From: Leptodontidium sp. MPI-SDFR-AT-0119
Taxonomy: Eukaryota; Ascomycota; Leotiomycetes; Helotiales; Leptodontidiaceae
DNA: 64,000 nt
Direction of reading: 5' to 3'
NCBI GenBank assembly: GCA_020726505.1
Contig: JAHLEZ010000003.1
Location: 2,108,001-2,172,000, forward strand
The position numbers and the translations under genes are program-made. The notes under the pieces were generated by a model that saw only the letters and a program-made list of their open reading frames with translations, ran no database searches and was not told the origin of the DNA. Numbering within the stretch: position 1 is the first letter of the stretch; every line of letters starts with the position of its first letter. Below, one piece after another: positions 51,825 to 64,000 of this stretch.

Positions 51825-51956
51825 ACATGTACATATCACGGCGAACGACCAAAAATTAGATATTCATTGTACAATACCGAATTTGCATTCATCCCTCCAT
51901 TCTCTAGTTATGCATTTCTATCATCCACCACTCTCTCCTTCTGAGAACTTCCCCGC

Positions 51957-52422
<466 letters not shown>

Positions 52423-53340
52423 GTTTGCGGGATTGACAGAAGTTGTCGAGAAGAATCTGCGTAGGAACGAAATGGTGGGCAACTGTTGCTATGGATGTTG
52501 ATGGGAGAAAGGATTGCGGCGGTTATATACAAAGGAGGGGCAGCTGATGTGCTACTAGGGAAAGTGATTTGTATGGCTAGGTATGGCGAATTAATTCACT
52601 TTGGACTGCTTCTCGATTAGTGATGTTGATTGGGTTTGCAGTTGGATTATGCGGCAGGTCGCTCTGGGCCTCGGGGCTGGCTCATGACGCAACCAGAGGG
52701 AGAAGGCATTTGCAGGGATTTGCAGGGATTTGAGGTTGAAGCTGACAAAGACATTTTTGGCTCACACCCTGGTAGCACATCCGCACTGTTGGCTGTGTTT
52801 GGTGTGGCTGTCAGGATGGATGGGTGGATGTTTGCTTTGCTGTGCTGGCAGCTTCGAGATGGTCGTCCTGTCAGCATTTGGAATCTGTACCATTCTTACC
52901 TCTGATCTGAGAGTAAACTAGACTGACTATATTGATATTTTAAGAAACAAATAACAAATATACAAACAAACAAACCATTTGCCAATGGCAACATGACCTG
53001 ATCATTCGTTCATTCACTGCCCTGCTGTCTGTAAATAGACCAACGTGACTTCGCTGGACAGGACCCCGGCCCCCGCCAAAAATTATCTCCAAGTTCGCTC
53101 GCTTCTCACCGCAGACCAGCAGAACAGAACATCGAAGCTGTCCTCCTCTACAGTACCACTACCATCCTCTTCCCTGCCTCGAGTCAAGCTTCACATCAAC
53201 TGTCGATCCAATTGCCCCATCGATCTTCGAACCTTCTCACCTGACTCAAACAAGCAACTACAGTACACCTGCAACACCTGCATCTCTACCTTAACTCGTC
53301 CTGATAAGTCCTTCCAGCAAGGCATTGTACATCAGACAAG
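52423..53340. other. Divergent promoter and AUG-free leader of the BAG gene
   Basis: No gene. From about 52990 to 53589 no ATG occurs in any plus-strand frame, an unusually long AUG-free stretch that runs into the BAG coding frame. AT-rich segment near 52940-52980. Confidence 0.55.
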
Positions 53341-54489
53341 GTGGCTAACCAAGCAGTGGCATCCGGTGCCACCCTGTCATCCATCATCCAGCACCTTCCT
53401 GACTCTCTTCAGAGCTACCTCAGCACTTCTCTCATACATCTGCAATCAGCCTACGAATCCCTTCCTCCGAGTACCCAGAACACCATCTCAACAGTCGCCA
53501 AATATACCCATCTCGACACTGTCTCCCACTCTGCCCAGCTCGCCAGTGTCTTCCTCCTCTTAACTACATCCACCCTCTTCGCCATCTCAATGAGCGGCTG
53601 GGGCCGTTCGTTTTTTGGCGGTTCGAATGCACGCTTCTCGCCCTTTGGAAGCAGAGCCTACCCTCCCAATGTCACCGACGACGACTTCTCCTACATCACG
53701 TCCCAAGACCTGGCCCAGCCAGGCCGGGCATACGATCCCCAAGGCCGCCCTCCGCCATCCATGCAAGCCGAAGATGACGTCCTGTTAATCAAGAACAAGG
53801 GCGTTACCTACCCCGTCAAGTTCCCCGCATATAGCATTGGAGATGGCAAGCTACAGGTGCGAGACGTGAAGGAGCGCGCAGCAGCAGTGATGGATCTACC
53901 CAACGGCCGAAACATCAAATTGCTATATAAGGGCCAGCAACTGAAAGACGACTACAAGCCCTGCAGAGACTACAGCCTCAAGAACAACAGCGAGGTATTA
54001 TGCGTGGTTGGAGAAGCAACAGCTAGCGACGACTCCGGTGACGAGGATAGCACGAGCGCCCAGGAAGGAGGTGGTCTCTTCTCAAAGAAGAAGCGCAACC
54101 GCAACAAGTCCAAGAAGAAGGGCGGCAAGAAGAAGGGTGATGCCAACCTTTCCCCCAACTCCGGCGATCCCAGCACGGCCAATTCCCGAACTGCGTCTCC
54201 AGCTCTCCCAAAATCGGCAATCGAGAAGCTAGAGTCTATCTCGAGTCATTTCCATACGAAGATCTTGCCGCTATGTGTACAATTCACGCTTCACCCGCCT
54301 GAGGATCCAAAGAAGAAGGATTTCGAGCATAAGAAGCTGAGCGAGACGATTATGAACGAGGTGCTACTGAAATTAGACGCTGTTGAGACGGAAGGGAATG
54401 ATGAGGCCAGGGAGAAGAGACGAGCACTGGTCAGAGAGACACAGGGTGTTCTGAACGGATTGGATGAGAAGATGGGCACCACTTCATAA
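53341..54489 (+). CDS. BAG-domain co-chaperone with N-terminal membrane segment; extension lacks an AUG
   Basis: One exon. The open frame begins after TAA at 53305-53307 and has no ATG until 53590; I take GTG at 53341 (A at -3, G at +4) as the likely extended start, giving 382 residues. Residues 1-83 hold an amphipathic region and one hydrophobic helix ([15 protein letters not shown]). Then follow Met84 with YSITS-like FSYITSQDL, a ubiquitin-like domain ([18 protein letters not shown]...[11 protein letters not shown]), a Lys-rich nuclear-type tract ([17 protein letters not shown]) and a C-terminal BAG domain ([13 protein letters not shown]...[18 protein letters not shown]). BAG domains bind Hsp70 as nucleotide-exchange factors. 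Translation from Met84 would give a soluble 299-residue form; the extended form would be membrane-anchored like Snl1. Confidence 0.8.
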   Translation: MANQAVASGATLSSIIQHLPDSLQSYLSTSLIHLQSAYESLPPSTQNTISTVAKYTHLDTVSHSAQLASVFLLLTTSTLFAISMSGWGRSFFGGSNARFSPFGSRAYPPNVTDDDFSYITSQDLAQPGRAYDPQGRPPPSMQAEDDVLLIKNKGVTYPVKFPAYSIGDGKLQVRDVKERAAAVMDLPNGRNIKLLYKGQQLKDDYKPCRDYSLKNNSEVLCVVGEATASDDSGDEDSTSAQEGGGLFSKKKRNRNKSKKKGGKKKGDANLSPNSGDPSTANSRTASPALPKSAIEKLESISSHFHTKILPLCVQFTLHPPEDPKKKDFEHKKLSETIMNEVLLKLDAVETEGNDEAREKRRALVRETQGVLNGLDEKMGTTS

Positions 54490-56230
54490 TCGAACCACCC
54501 TGAATGATGTGTCTTAATATTCAACTCTTCTACTTTTTTTCTCTACCCTTCAGATAGAGATGCCTGGATAGGACAGGAAGACGGAAGGAAGTATCACGAC
54601 GAATTCCCTACTTGCTCACCTAGTTCATGGTGGGGACTTCTAGTTTATGTATGTTTACAATTTACATTTTTGCATTGGGAGCACGCAGGCTAGTTAATTT
54701 GGCATCGCGAGTCTTCTCAAGGAAGCAGGATGAATTTCTGAAGACCTCGTCTGGGGCATGGCGTTCAGACTTACCTTTGGTTTGGTTCTGGTTTGGCATC
54801 TGGCATTGGTGGAGTGGAGTGGGGTGTCAACAAGTACAGGTTCGTCCTGTTTATAAAAATGCCACTTCATTTTTGATTGGAAGTCCTTGTGATTTTACAC
54901 TTGCTGTTACTTTTTATTTTGGCATTTGTTGGTTGATCACTCTAGCCTTTGAGGTGACGTCGTTTTATGCATCTGATCTGATCTGATGTGAGGGGTGGAG
55001 ATAACCTATACTTTCTTTTTTGGGTTTTGAGTTTGGTGACGTCTAGGTGATCCACACTTACCTTACCTACGATGCCGTCTGCTCTGGTCCGGGTCATGTG
55101 TAAACGTGTAGACCTGCGCCACAAGCAAGCAAGTAAAGCAAGCAGCTTTAGTAAGGTAAGGTATCCATACAGTACACTTGAGTTCGTGTCGTGGATGCGG
55201 TGTGTAATTTGATATGGACTTGAGATTGTAGTTTGCGGGTGATTTCTCAATGACAGCGTCACTTTTTGCCTCAAATTAGTGAGTATGTACAGGGTGTATA
55301 GAGTTGCATTCTAGACTTGCAGCAGACCGGTCAATGTCTCTTTTTCAGCTTTCAAGCTGCTGGTGAGAGATGCAGTACCCGGAAGGTAGTCCTGCGTGGA
55401 AGGGAACACGGGAGCTTTTTAGGAGGGGCCTGTAAGCTCTGCTGCTGTATGCCTAGGCTGTAGCTGGAAAGCATAGAGCAGCGATACCTCACCAACCACA
55501 AGGGGAGAACGCGAAGAACAATGCAGATGCTCTGCGAAGAAATCGATAAAAAGGGGATGAAGAGATGAGTGACTTCAGGAGACCTACCCCCGCACTTGGA
55601 CTTGAATAAGAATCTTGAATCTGGAAGGAAGAGACAAAGGGATATATGTTGCGTCATCAGATCTGATAAGACGCCTCAGGATAATGGTCAAAACAAGCAT
55701 GTACAGACTTTAGAATATAAGAATAGATCGAATTTGAATTGAATCAGCTGTACTTTCCCCGAACAGAGAGACTCGGTACTTTCATGATGATCAGAACAGG
55801 TAGGTTTCTCCTTCGTCTTCCGCTGATGATGTCAACAACTGCCGCATTTTGAGGGGATTCACAACAAGTCGGGAAAACAGATCCACACGTCAAGTAACCA
55901 CCAGCCAGCATTCAACAAGCCAGGATTATCGCTCAAAGCAATTTGATAATAATCATCGTGAATTGCTTCCTGATCCAGAGCGCAAAAGATCTAATTTTCA
56001 CCTTTGCCTAGGGTTGTGGGCCCTAACCGTAGTGGGCCCAGATCACGAGCTCGGCTAAGACTAGCGCGCCGCTGCAAGCTCACACTCGATCGTCTTGCGA
56101 TTTTGAAAGCCGCTTCTGAGAACGAACCCCCAACGACAAAATCGACACCAACTCCTCACCATCACGAAGGTTGAGGATACCGCCAAACCCTCGACAATTT
56201 GTCTGCTCCTATCCGTGAAGTAAGGCAAAA
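54490..56230. other. Intergenic, no supported gene
   Basis: 3' flank of the BAG gene and promoter of the uL13 gene. Short frames only until the promoter motif near 56009-56039. Confidence 0.45.
56009..56039. promoter_or_regulatory. Candidate ribosomal-protein promoter elements
   Basis: About 190-220 bp upstream of the uL13 ATG lie TAGGGTT and CCCTAAC in opposed orientation and two direct copies of GTGGGCCC (56016-56023 and 56032-56039). The TTAGGG/CCCTAA core is the Tbf1-type site known at ribosomal genes in several fungi. Assignment is by resemblance only. Confidence 0.4.
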
Positions 56231-57254
56231 ATGTCGACCTTCGAGCAAGTCGTAAGTCCCTCCCGCCCGCCGCAACTTTCGCGCGACCTCCACCTCAACT
56301 TTCGGATGATGGAAGAGATCTTTCTTCCCTGGCTCTTGGTGCTTGCTTGCTTGCAGGCAGGACAGGATGTGCAATTGTTGGAGACTCCGAGGCTAATTGC
56401 ATTGTGTCTGACAGATCACGATCGATGGCAAGGGTCACCTCCTTGGTCGGCTGGCCAGCACCGTGGCTAAGCAATTGCTCAACGGCCAGAAGATCGTTGT
56501 TGTGCGTTGCGAGGCCTTGAACATCTCCGGAGAGTTCTTCCGTGCGAAGCGTACGTCCCACACCCATCTCATGGCGTGAGAGAGTGGAGGAGGAAGAGTA
56601 GGAGTAGGAGGGGCTATTGGGGCGCATATACAGTGGTTAGAAGGACGTTGACTGACTCTGCTCGATCAACAGTAAAGTACCACGCCTACCTCCGAAAGAT
56701 GACCAGATACAACCCAACTCGGGGAGGTACGTCATCACCAGCGCCGCGGCTGCGAACCGGGGCGCGCGTTCAGCGCAATTGGAAGTTTCTAATACATAAC
56801 AGGTCCTTTCCATTTCCGTGCTCCCTCAAGAATCTTCTACAAGACCGTCCGTGGTATGATTCCCCACAAGACCGCCCGTGGTGCCGCCGCTATGGAGAGA
56901 CTTAAGGTCTTCGAGGGTGTCCCACCACCATACGACAAGGTCAAGCGTGTTGTGGTCCCACAAGCCCTGAGAGTCCTGAGATTGAAGCCTGGACGCAAGT
57001 ACTGCACCGTTGGTAGACTGAGCCACGAGGTTGGATGGAAGTACCAGGATGTTGTCGCTAGGTCAGTCAAGCTGGAATACCGGGTACGGGGGATTGGAAC
57101 TGACAAGATATACAGACTCGAGGAGAGACGGAAGGTTAAGGGAGCCGCATACTACCAACGCAAGAAGGCCGCACGAAGACAACTCTCCGACGCCCAAAAG
57201 AGCGCCAAGGTTGACGACAAGACCAAGAAGCAGTTGGCTGAGCTCGGCTACTAG
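56231..57254 (+). CDS. RPL16: 60S ribosomal protein uL13 (L16/L13a)
   Basis: Five exons, 56231-56251, 56415-56550, 56673-56726, 56803-57061 and 57116-57254 (introns 163, 122, 76 and 54 nt), give 202 residues, the expected eukaryotic uL13 length. Marks include the very short first exon (MSTFEQV), [38 protein letters not shown]-type [26 protein letters not shown], and a Lys/Arg-rich tail. A large first intron after seven codons is typical of fungal ribosomal-protein genes. Part of the large subunit near the exit tunnel. Codon usage is strongly biased, as expected for high expression. Confidence 0.96.
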
Positions 57255-58917
57255 ACAACACCACGGAGTTAATTATTTCGCGATTACGTCTGGATGGTTG
57301 GGAAATTTGGTCGGGGCTGGCTTGTTCACTGTTTTCTCCTTTTTCTCCTGTGCAAGCAAAAACACAAAAACGCAAACCACACACACAAAACTTTCAATGC
57401 CTTGTTCTCTCGGACCCAACTGCTCTCTTCTTCGGGAACGGGAACGGATGGGGAAGGGGATCCCAAGGCTTCTGGGTTACTTCAACACAACCATACGACC
57501 GTGAGTGAGCGAGCGAGCGGGAAGTATGGGAGGTTGCTTATTGAATGGAAGTGATATCGGGCCTGCTTCTGATGTGTATAAGCTTCCGCATTTGCATGCT
57601 GCCGCCCCCTAGGGAAATGAAATCCAAAAAATAAGAATACCTTTTGGGGTTTCTCTGGAATGGTGGTTGTGAGACGTGGAGTATGGGTTTGATGAACTAA
57701 AAATTCATAGGCAATTATAGATTTCTCTCAATCGACAGTTCGATTTCATGGGCGAGCTACTTCCTCGTTCATTTCCCCTCTTGGAAGCTGTTGTAGCTTG
57801 GTCTTCGTTGTCTCCATGACTTGCGGAACAAGTACAGAAATATGTGGTGGATCAGTATTCGATATATTACCCAGGTTTGGATGATGGAGTTCATTGGAAT
57901 AGCAGGACTTCAATCAATTGGGGCATCTGACTACCTCTCTAGTACTTGGTTCCTCTCATGACCACTTTCAGTATCGAGCCTACCATCGTCAAGCCTCTCA
58001 TCACAATAGTCCCCTTCCAATATCTTTCTTTCTTTCAATACCATTTCCAACAAGAATCATCCCTTAACACCAGATATCTACAGCCTTGAATCCAGCCTTC
58101 CCAAAACCCACCCTGTCCCATTTCCCAAAACTACCTATCTCCATGAGTCTAGCCAACTCCCCCATCTCTCAGCCTTGCATACCTGGGTACTGTTCACCAG
58201 CCGAAACCTTGAGCCCTTTTCAACCCTCATCTTCCAAACTATCCAATCACGCCCCTCTAATTCCAACTTCCCCATCCCTCGTCGATCGGCAAGGCCGCAA
58301 GCCGATACCGCCAGCCTCCCGTCCCTTCTGCCCGAACATCACCTCGGGAGAGCGCGTCCCCAGCACCAACACCCCGCTAAAGTCAACCCCGTCAACCCGT
58401 CTCCAATTAGCGGAAGCGATCCGTTCCCCACAGCGAGCTAACGACTCTGTATCTTGGGACAGTAGCTTTAAGTAGGTAGCTTCCCCTGGTCTTTGACGAC
58501 AGCATGAGGACTATTAATATGGAACTGTATCCCTCGACCTAAAGTTGTCCTATTTCTCACAGAGCAATTACTCTACTCCTCCAGATTTCGCTTCTCCTGT
58601 TTACTTGCCGATGATTATTGTAAGGGCGCGACACTGATACGGTATCTGTACGCTTTGCGAAGACGATTGGAGGGCATCGTAGGTACAGTAGGAGGCTGAT
58701 GTAGAGGATCGGATTCCCAGCCAATTGAACGAAGCTGGCATCATCGACTCAGGCACAGACTCAGACTCAGCTCTCGTCGCAGATAGACCAGATCGTCATC
58801 TCACCACTCTATCTATTCCTCAGCAACTCACAACTCACACCATCAATCCATCTCAAACACCCAATATCAGATCACCAAAACAACCCAACTTGGAACCATC
58901 ACTCTCAAGTCCCCAAA
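57255..58917. other. Intergenic with one weak small frame
   Basis: 3' flank of uL13, then a 111-codon ATG frame at 58143-58475 (+), Ser/Pro-rich (SLANSPISQP, TPSTRLQLAEAIRS) with no recognised domain. It may be a small regulatory or hypothetical protein, but composition alone could explain it. The last 200 bases are the CA-rich leader of the acyl-CoA synthetase. Confidence 0.4.
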
Positions 58918-60901
58918 ATGTCCACCCCAAAAACCCGCCTCCAATCCCTAACAGCGCACTTCCTCCCCTCCTCATCCTCAAACACGGTCCCCTCCTCAAA
59001 CACGCCCATCCCCCCCAAAGCACCACACATCCACACTCTCTCCCCGACATTCTTCCTCCCCCGCGCCGCCGAGATCGAACCAGATGCCGAAGCCATCTTC
59101 CACGTCACGGCGAACGGCAAGACTTTGCGAAGGAACTATGCCGAGTTTGCGGACCGGGCGAGGGGGTTAGCGTATTTTCTGATGAAGCATGGTTTTAAGA
59201 GGGTGGGGATTCTGGCGCCGAATACCCCGGCATTCTTGGAGAGTATTTTTGGGATTGCGGCTGCTGGCGGTAAGTTGATTTTTCTTTTTCTTTAATTTCT
59301 TTTTCCCTTGCCTCTATGCAATATCGTTGAACGGCTCAAAGGCTGTGATGCATTGGGGAATTCATTTTGAGCCGGGGATTTTGGCATCGATTCCATGTTA
59401 ATGAGAGTACAGGTGTCAATGTGGCAGTGAACTACCGACTCAAGATGGAAGATATTTCCTATATCTTTTCTTTCGGCGAAGTGGACAGTATCATTGTAGA
59501 TGAGGAATATCTACCTCTGCTTTCGGATTTCCGGTCCAAGAATCCCAACGTGCCATTCATAATTGACACGGATACCGATGCCACAGAAGGACAGCTCTCC
59601 GGTCCGTTCGACGAAGCTGTGCTGGAAGGATTGAAGTACGATATTGAGTTAGGGAAACACGGATGGGCTGGTCTGAAAGCCCAAGCGGATGACGAGAACG
59701 ACACGATTGCGATTCCATTTACTAGTGGCACGACGGCTAAGCCGAAGGGTGTTGTGTACACGCACCGAGGCGCGTACTTGGCTGCACTGGGGAATGTTAT
59801 CGAGAGCGGATTGAACTATCACTCCGGGCGCTGTGGATATCTCTGGACACTCCCAATGTTCCACGCCATGGGATGGACATTCCCATGGTCCGTAACAGCC
59901 GTCCGAGGAACGCATTTCTGTCTCCGAAAAATCGACTACCCCCTGATCTGGAAGCTTCTCAAAGAAGAGAACATCACGCATTTCAACGCCGCACCAACAG
60001 TCAACACTCTCCTCTGCGCCTCAAAAGAAGCCAGCAAACTCCCCAACCCGGTCCGCGTAACAGTCGCCGCCTCTCCACCAACAGCCCACCTCTTCGAGCA
60101 AATGACAAATTTGAACCTCATGCCCGTGCACGTCTACGGGCTCACAGAAACCTACGGCCCAATAACCAAAGGGTACCACATGCCGATCTGGGAAACGCTG
60201 CCCATCAAAGAGAAGTACGCGCGCATGGCTCGTCAAGGACATGGTTTTATAACCGGTCTCCCCATCCGCATCGTCAAGACCGAGCAGCCGGAAGGCGTGC
60301 TCATCGACGTCGCCAAGGACGGAAAGGAGATCGGCGAGATCATCTTCTTTGGCAATATCTGCGCCAAGGAGTACCTCAAGGACCCGGAGGCGACGGGGAA
60401 GTTGTATGCCGGTGGGGGACTGCATTCCGGTGATCTGGCGGTTTGGCATGAGGATGGGAGTGCGCAGATCTTGGATAGGGCGAAGGATATTATTATTTCT
60501 GGTGAGTTGTTCGATACGTACTTTTCCTTACAGATATTTTGTTTTTGGGAATTGGATTAATTGAATTGTTTACTGACAGTGGGAAATTAGGCGGCGAGAA
60601 TATCTCCTCCGTAGCTCTGGAATCCATGTTAGTCCAACACCCGGACGTCCTCGAAGCAGGCGTCGTCTCAGTCGCCGACTCGCACTGGGGCGAGCGTCCT
60701 AAAGCCTTCATCACTGTCCAGGAAGGCAAGGAGATGAAAGGCGAGGATTTGATCGAGTGGGCGAAACACGAGAGTGCGATTAGTAAATTCATGGTTCCGA
60801 GAGAAGTTGAAGTCGTGCAGGAACTCCCGAAGACGAGTACGGGGAAGCTGAAGAAGAATGTTTTAAGGATGTGGGCGAAGGGGGATTATAGTGAGAAGTG
60901 A
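58918..60901 (+). CDS. AMP-forming acyl-CoA synthetase (medium-chain type)
   Basis: Exons 58918-59269, 59413-60501 and 60591-60901 (introns 143 and 89 nt) give 583 residues. ANL-superfamily motifs in order: AAGGVNVAVNYRL, the P-loop FTSGTTAKPKGVVYTHRG, LPMFHAMGWTFPW, VYGLTETYGPIT, GLHSGDLAVWHEDG with the hinge region DRAKDIIISGGENISS, and the catalytic lysine in PKTSTGKLKKN. All residues for adenylation and thioester formation are present. It activates a fatty or aromatic acid to its CoA ester. The C-terminus (SEK) is not a classic PTS1, so location is uncertain; the N-terminus is Ser/Pro-rich. Confidence 0.92.
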
Positions 60902-61672
60902 GAATACTCTGTAAAGTGTTTTGTGCTTTGGTGGTTGGGAAGAGTCGGTTACTGAGGTGGTGAGAGGTGGAGGTTCGTTTGCTATATAGGGGTTTGGATA
61001 TACAAGTGGAGAAAGCGTGTGTCTTGAAGAAGGGGCTGCAAAGAGTTATACTTTAAGTTCTGTCGAAGTCGCTGCCTTTATAAAACCCAAAAGACTCGCA
61101 TTCTATAACCCAACCCAGCTAGCTCCTCCCAATGTGGCCTTACAGGTGACGTTGGATGTTACTTTGTGTAGTGACGGCTAGTAAGTATAAGATGAGTAAG
61201 GTGTCAACAGGGTAAATTTAAGCGAGAAACTGGCGGGCAAGGAGGGGGGTGCTGGTTATGCCTCCATTTGGTTTCATTTTCTCCTGCTCGACTCCAATCA
61301 TCTTCGAATTTCTCTCCTCCAGCAACTTCCCTCTGCCCTCCTATGCTACAATACTTCTACTCTTCGAACAGGGCAAGCTTCAAACGAATGGCATGTGTTG
61401 GTTTCTCTCTAGGGGTGATATCACAGTTGGTCTCAAAGGTGTATTCAAAACGATTTTATTCAAGATACTCTTCTAAATTAATAAGGTAGTAGCCGGATTA
61501 TATAACAATAAAAAAGAACTAACCAAAGTTTCAATCGAGTTATGCGAGAGTATGCTGCAACACGTGACGATGCCTACATCTCCTCTCTCGCATCTCGTCC
61601 GATTCCAAGAAGAACCCGAAAAATTAGCGTAGCAATTTGAGTGCAGTTGCAATGACATTGAAGAATTCAGTA
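60902..61672. other. Intergenic between convergent genes
   Basis: 3' flanks of the acyl-CoA synthetase and of the unknown gene at 61.7 kb. Short frames only. Confidence 0.4.
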
Positions 61673-62524
61673 TCATTCGTCATCTTCAATCCAGCCAGTC
61701 GAAGGTCCGATAACTTCTGGCCCAGTATACCCAATCAACTTTGCAAGCTGTTCCCGATTTCCATGTCTCCTGTCACAAGCAAGAGAATTTTCTGTGTCGG
61801 GGAAAGCTGCCGACTCTCTTTCATCTAGTTGAATGACAAACCGTAAAGCAGTCTGCAGTGTTACCGTCACACTATCATTCCCCTTTCCGGCCAGCGTCTC
61901 AAAATCGAGGGGTGCACTTAATCCATCCTCCAACCCGGTGCGAACCAGCAGGACTTCTTGATTGGGCGCATCTGAAAAGTTCGGCTTTTCGAGAATGATA
62001 ATAAGAGCGCGAAATAAAGGTCGAATGTTGAAGTATTCGCTCTGCTGTATGTTGATTTTGCCGTGGTATTGCAGCTCGTAACGATCACGCTCGTCCATCA
62101 GCGGGATTTTCGGCTTGGTTTCCTCATATCTCTCTATTAGAGCTCTATGCACGTCCAATACCTCATCAGTGCTTGCTAATCTATCCGGCCAACCTAGCAT
62201 GACGAGCTTAGCGACGTATCTTCCGAATTCGAGGTCCCGTTTGTGGATTTTGCCGCGTGCCCAGGTGTCATAAATGAATTGCTCGAGAAATTCCGGATTG
62301 TGGCGAATGCCAGGTCTTGGCTTGGTCCAGTAGATCCCAACCGACTTGTTGCATAAATCTTGAAGTTTGTCCCAATGAATGAATGGTAGAGGTAGCGTGG
62401 GTGTGAGAACAAAAGGAAAGTGCGACCATGATTGTTTTATATCGCGTCGATGTCCTATCTCAGCACTACGTCGTATAAGGCGTAGAAATGCCAGCCTTCC
62501 TTGGGGTTCTGATTGGGACGCCAT
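61673..62524 (-). CDS. Uncharacterised protein, 283 residues
   Basis: An intronless ATG frame with balanced composition and no low complexity, so probably real. Visible features: a basic N-terminus, several Trp/Pro/Tyr-rich segments (SVGIYWTKPRPGIRHNP, FIYDTWARGKIHKRDLEFG), a central charged helix (HRALIERYEETKPKI), and a C-terminal half with regular hydrophobic spacing. No signal peptide, membrane helix or catalytic motif is recognised. A 21-bp minisatellite lies about 80 bp upstream of its start. Confidence 0.6.
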   Translation of the reverse strand: MASQSEPQGRLAFLRLIRRSAEIGHRRDIKQSWSHFPFVLTPTLPLPFIHWDKLQDLCNKSVGIYWTKPRPGIRHNPEFLEQFIYDTWARGKIHKRDLEFGRYVAKLVMLGWPDRLASTDEVLDVHRALIERYEETKPKIPLMDERDRYELQYHGKINIQQSEYFNIRPLFRALIIILEKPNFSDAPNQEVLLVRTGLEDGLSAPLDFETLAGKGNDSVTVTLQTALRFVIQLDERESAAFPDTENSLACDRRHGNREQLAKLIGYTGPEVIGPSTGWIEDDE

Positions 62525-62601
62525 TTTGAACTGCTCTAGAATTCGCGAGGTTGTTGCGCAATGGAATGATGCGTAACGCAGAATTGCTGCTTTATATAGA
62601 A

Positions 62602-62722
62602 GAATTGTTAAAAGGGAAGGGATTGTTCTTGAAAGGGATGGAGTTGTACTTGAAAGGAAAAGAATTGTTCTTGAAAGGGAGTTGTTCTTGAAAGGAAAGG
62701 AATTGTTGGAAGGAAAGGAATT
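62602..62722. repeat. Degenerate 21-bp minisatellite
   Basis: About six head-to-tail units of the type GAAAGGGAAGGAATTGTTCTT; the first three are 21 bp, later ones 17-18 bp. It sits just upstream of the minus-strand gene at 61.7-62.5 kb. Confidence 0.8.
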
Positions 62723-63438
62723 CTACGCGGCTGGATTTGTGTTTAGAGATTGAAATGCAGACTGCGCCGAGGGGCTAAATACCTTGGGGTTCATGATAAG
62801 CGCGAGGGGAGGAACTAAGTGTAAGGAGCCCAAAGGAGTGTAAGCCTTGTAAGATGGATAAGGCTTGATGTCGGGACCTGACTTATACTATTCGGGGCTA
62901 GCTCGTCACAGAGGCTATCTCTAGGTAGGTAGGCACTTAGTCTCCGATTTTACAGTTTCTGAAATTTTCGCGTATAAGTTTAGTAACATTCGATTGTAGC
63001 AGAACAAAGGGGCTAAACCCAATTTCACACCGGCAACTCAAGTGCTTCACTACATTTCACTACAATGGTACGTTCTCCTATGAACATGGGATCTGAGATC
63101 TCCTAGCTTTTATTTATAATCCCTGATCTTAAGACGTCCAGTGAAAGTATATACGTTTTGGAAATTCGGATCGAAATGCAGAAGCAGACATTGCTAGTAC
63201 TAATCTTGTTCGGCAGAGGAAACACAGGTTCATCCCAACATCATTTTAATCACACAATGAGCGTTCCACCACGGAGCTGAACACTATTCGCGGCATCTAA
63301 TGAGGAGAGCAAAATTGGGTATCAATGAAGCTACTGGGGCGTTCATTCATTCAATCTATGTACGCAGAATCGTACACCTTCATTATTAGCATTACCTCGT
63401 TCACGTATGCATGCAGTTTCCCGCCCCCAAAAATGCAA
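62723..63438. other. Intergenic, no supported gene
   Basis: Lies between the minisatellite and the stop of the vacuolar protease gene. Nothing recognised. Confidence 0.4.
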
Positions 63439-64000
63439 TCAGACAATAAAAGCCTTGCTTCCCTCCACAAGCCCATCCATCAATTTTGTTACAGCTGCCC
63501 ACTGCGGCATGAATCTCTGTACCTCGTCTAAAGCTGGGATCGTACCAAGCTTGTTGTGGTCGCTCCACCAGCAGACTACCCTCCCACTTCTGCCCTCATC
63601 TCCTTCTTTCTTGCCCTCGCTGACTGGCCATTCAACGTCGACTATCCATTCGCGGTCCCAGTCTCTGTGCCAAAGTTTGATCTGGTCACTTCCGCTTTCT
63701 GGTACATCGTCCCATTTGCCATCGTTCTTGGCAGCGCCATGGACTTCAAATGCTGTGAAGGGGTCATCAAAACGAATGATACAAGCTTTGGTGTTGACAG
63801 CAGATATGTTGAAAGTAGCCTTATTTGACCCTTTGGCGCGAGTCACTTTGGAACTCATCCAATCTTTGTATCCCTTCTCCGGTGGTACGCCTTCTTTGAC
63901 ATTGTCGACAACTCTGGGAGGAATTCCACTCCATGAGCAGTATGAAAGCCCTTGGCGAATCTTCTCATTAGGGCTACATGATATATTTTGACCAGCTGCT
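63439..64000 (-). CDS. Vacuolar membrane M28 protease, Pff1-like (C-terminal part, runs off the window)
   Basis: The frame is open from the right edge to a TGA at 63439. It gives about 186 C-terminal residues: LSYCSWSGIPPRVV, GVPPEKGYKDWM, a beta-rich lumenal region (ACIIRFDDPFTAFEVHGAA, IKLWHRDWDREWIVDVEWP) and VVCWWSDHNKLGTIPALDEV...AVTKLMDGLVEGSKAF. This matches the C-terminal lumenal domain of fungal vacuolar membrane proteases (PFF1 family, peptidase M28). The catalytic zinc domain and the membrane helices would lie beyond the window. Recognition is by motif memory and was not checked by search. Confidence 0.8.
   Translation of the reverse strand, partial: AAGQNISCSPNEKIRQGLSYCSWSGIPPRVVDNVKEGVPPEKGYKDWMSSKVTRAKGSNKATFNISAVNTKACIIRFDDPFTAFEVHGAAKNDGKWDDVPESGSDQIKLWHRDWDREWIVDVEWPVSEGKKEGDEGRSGRVVCWWSDHNKLGTIPALDEVQRFMPQWAAVTKLMDGLVEGSKAFIV

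Overview
The window looks like nuclear DNA of a filamentous ascomycete, probably a Helotiales-like Leotiomycete. Genes are mostly interrupted by short GT-AG introns (46-160 nt, CTNAC-type branch sites). The set includes typical Pezizomycotina families: a LaeA-like methyltransferase, a fungal P450, a DUF7729-type GPI protein, an old-yellow-enzyme homologue, a Grr1 F-box protein and ribosomal protein uL13. Exon joins were made by hand from reading frames and splice signals; no search was run, so family names rest on recognised motifs.

Left part (1-22.6 kb), accessory in character. It holds a Zn2Cys6 finger joined by in-phase splicing to a four-helix membrane protein (minus strand), an old-yellow-enzyme gene broken by a small deletion, an acid-ceramidase/NAAA-type hydrolase, and a 1.08 kb segment bounded by a perfect 18-bp inverted repeat. 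It continues with a possible small secreted protein, a divergent pair of LaeA-like methyltransferase and cytochrome P450, a poorly resolved GPI-like gene, and a DUF7729-like GPI-anchored protein.

Middle (22.6-45.7 kb). A gene-free, microsatellite-rich stretch of about 6 kb is followed by a decayed MFS transporter. Next come an intact Git1-like MFS transporter divergent from a membrane-anchored M24 peptidase, a CECR5-type HAD phosphatase with a TGA near its N-terminus, and an Ayr1-like reductase. A damaged unknown gene, a secreted pepsin-like protease, an alpha/beta hydrolase and a small Cys-rich protein complete this part.

Right part (46-64 kb), conserved housekeeping. It holds a Grr1-like SCF F-box protein, an AIM18-like mitochondrial protein, a dithiol glutaredoxin, a BAG co-chaperone whose membrane-anchoring N-terminus has no AUG, ribosomal protein uL13, an acyl-CoA synthetase, an unknown gene, and the C-terminal end of a Pff1-like vacuolar M28 protease that runs off the right edge.

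The most interesting items are the Zn2Cys6/transmembrane fusion (2.4-5.3 kb), the BAG protein with an AUG-less N-terminal extension (53.3 kb), and several genes with disabling lesions in the left and middle parts, which suggest local loss of an accessory gene set.
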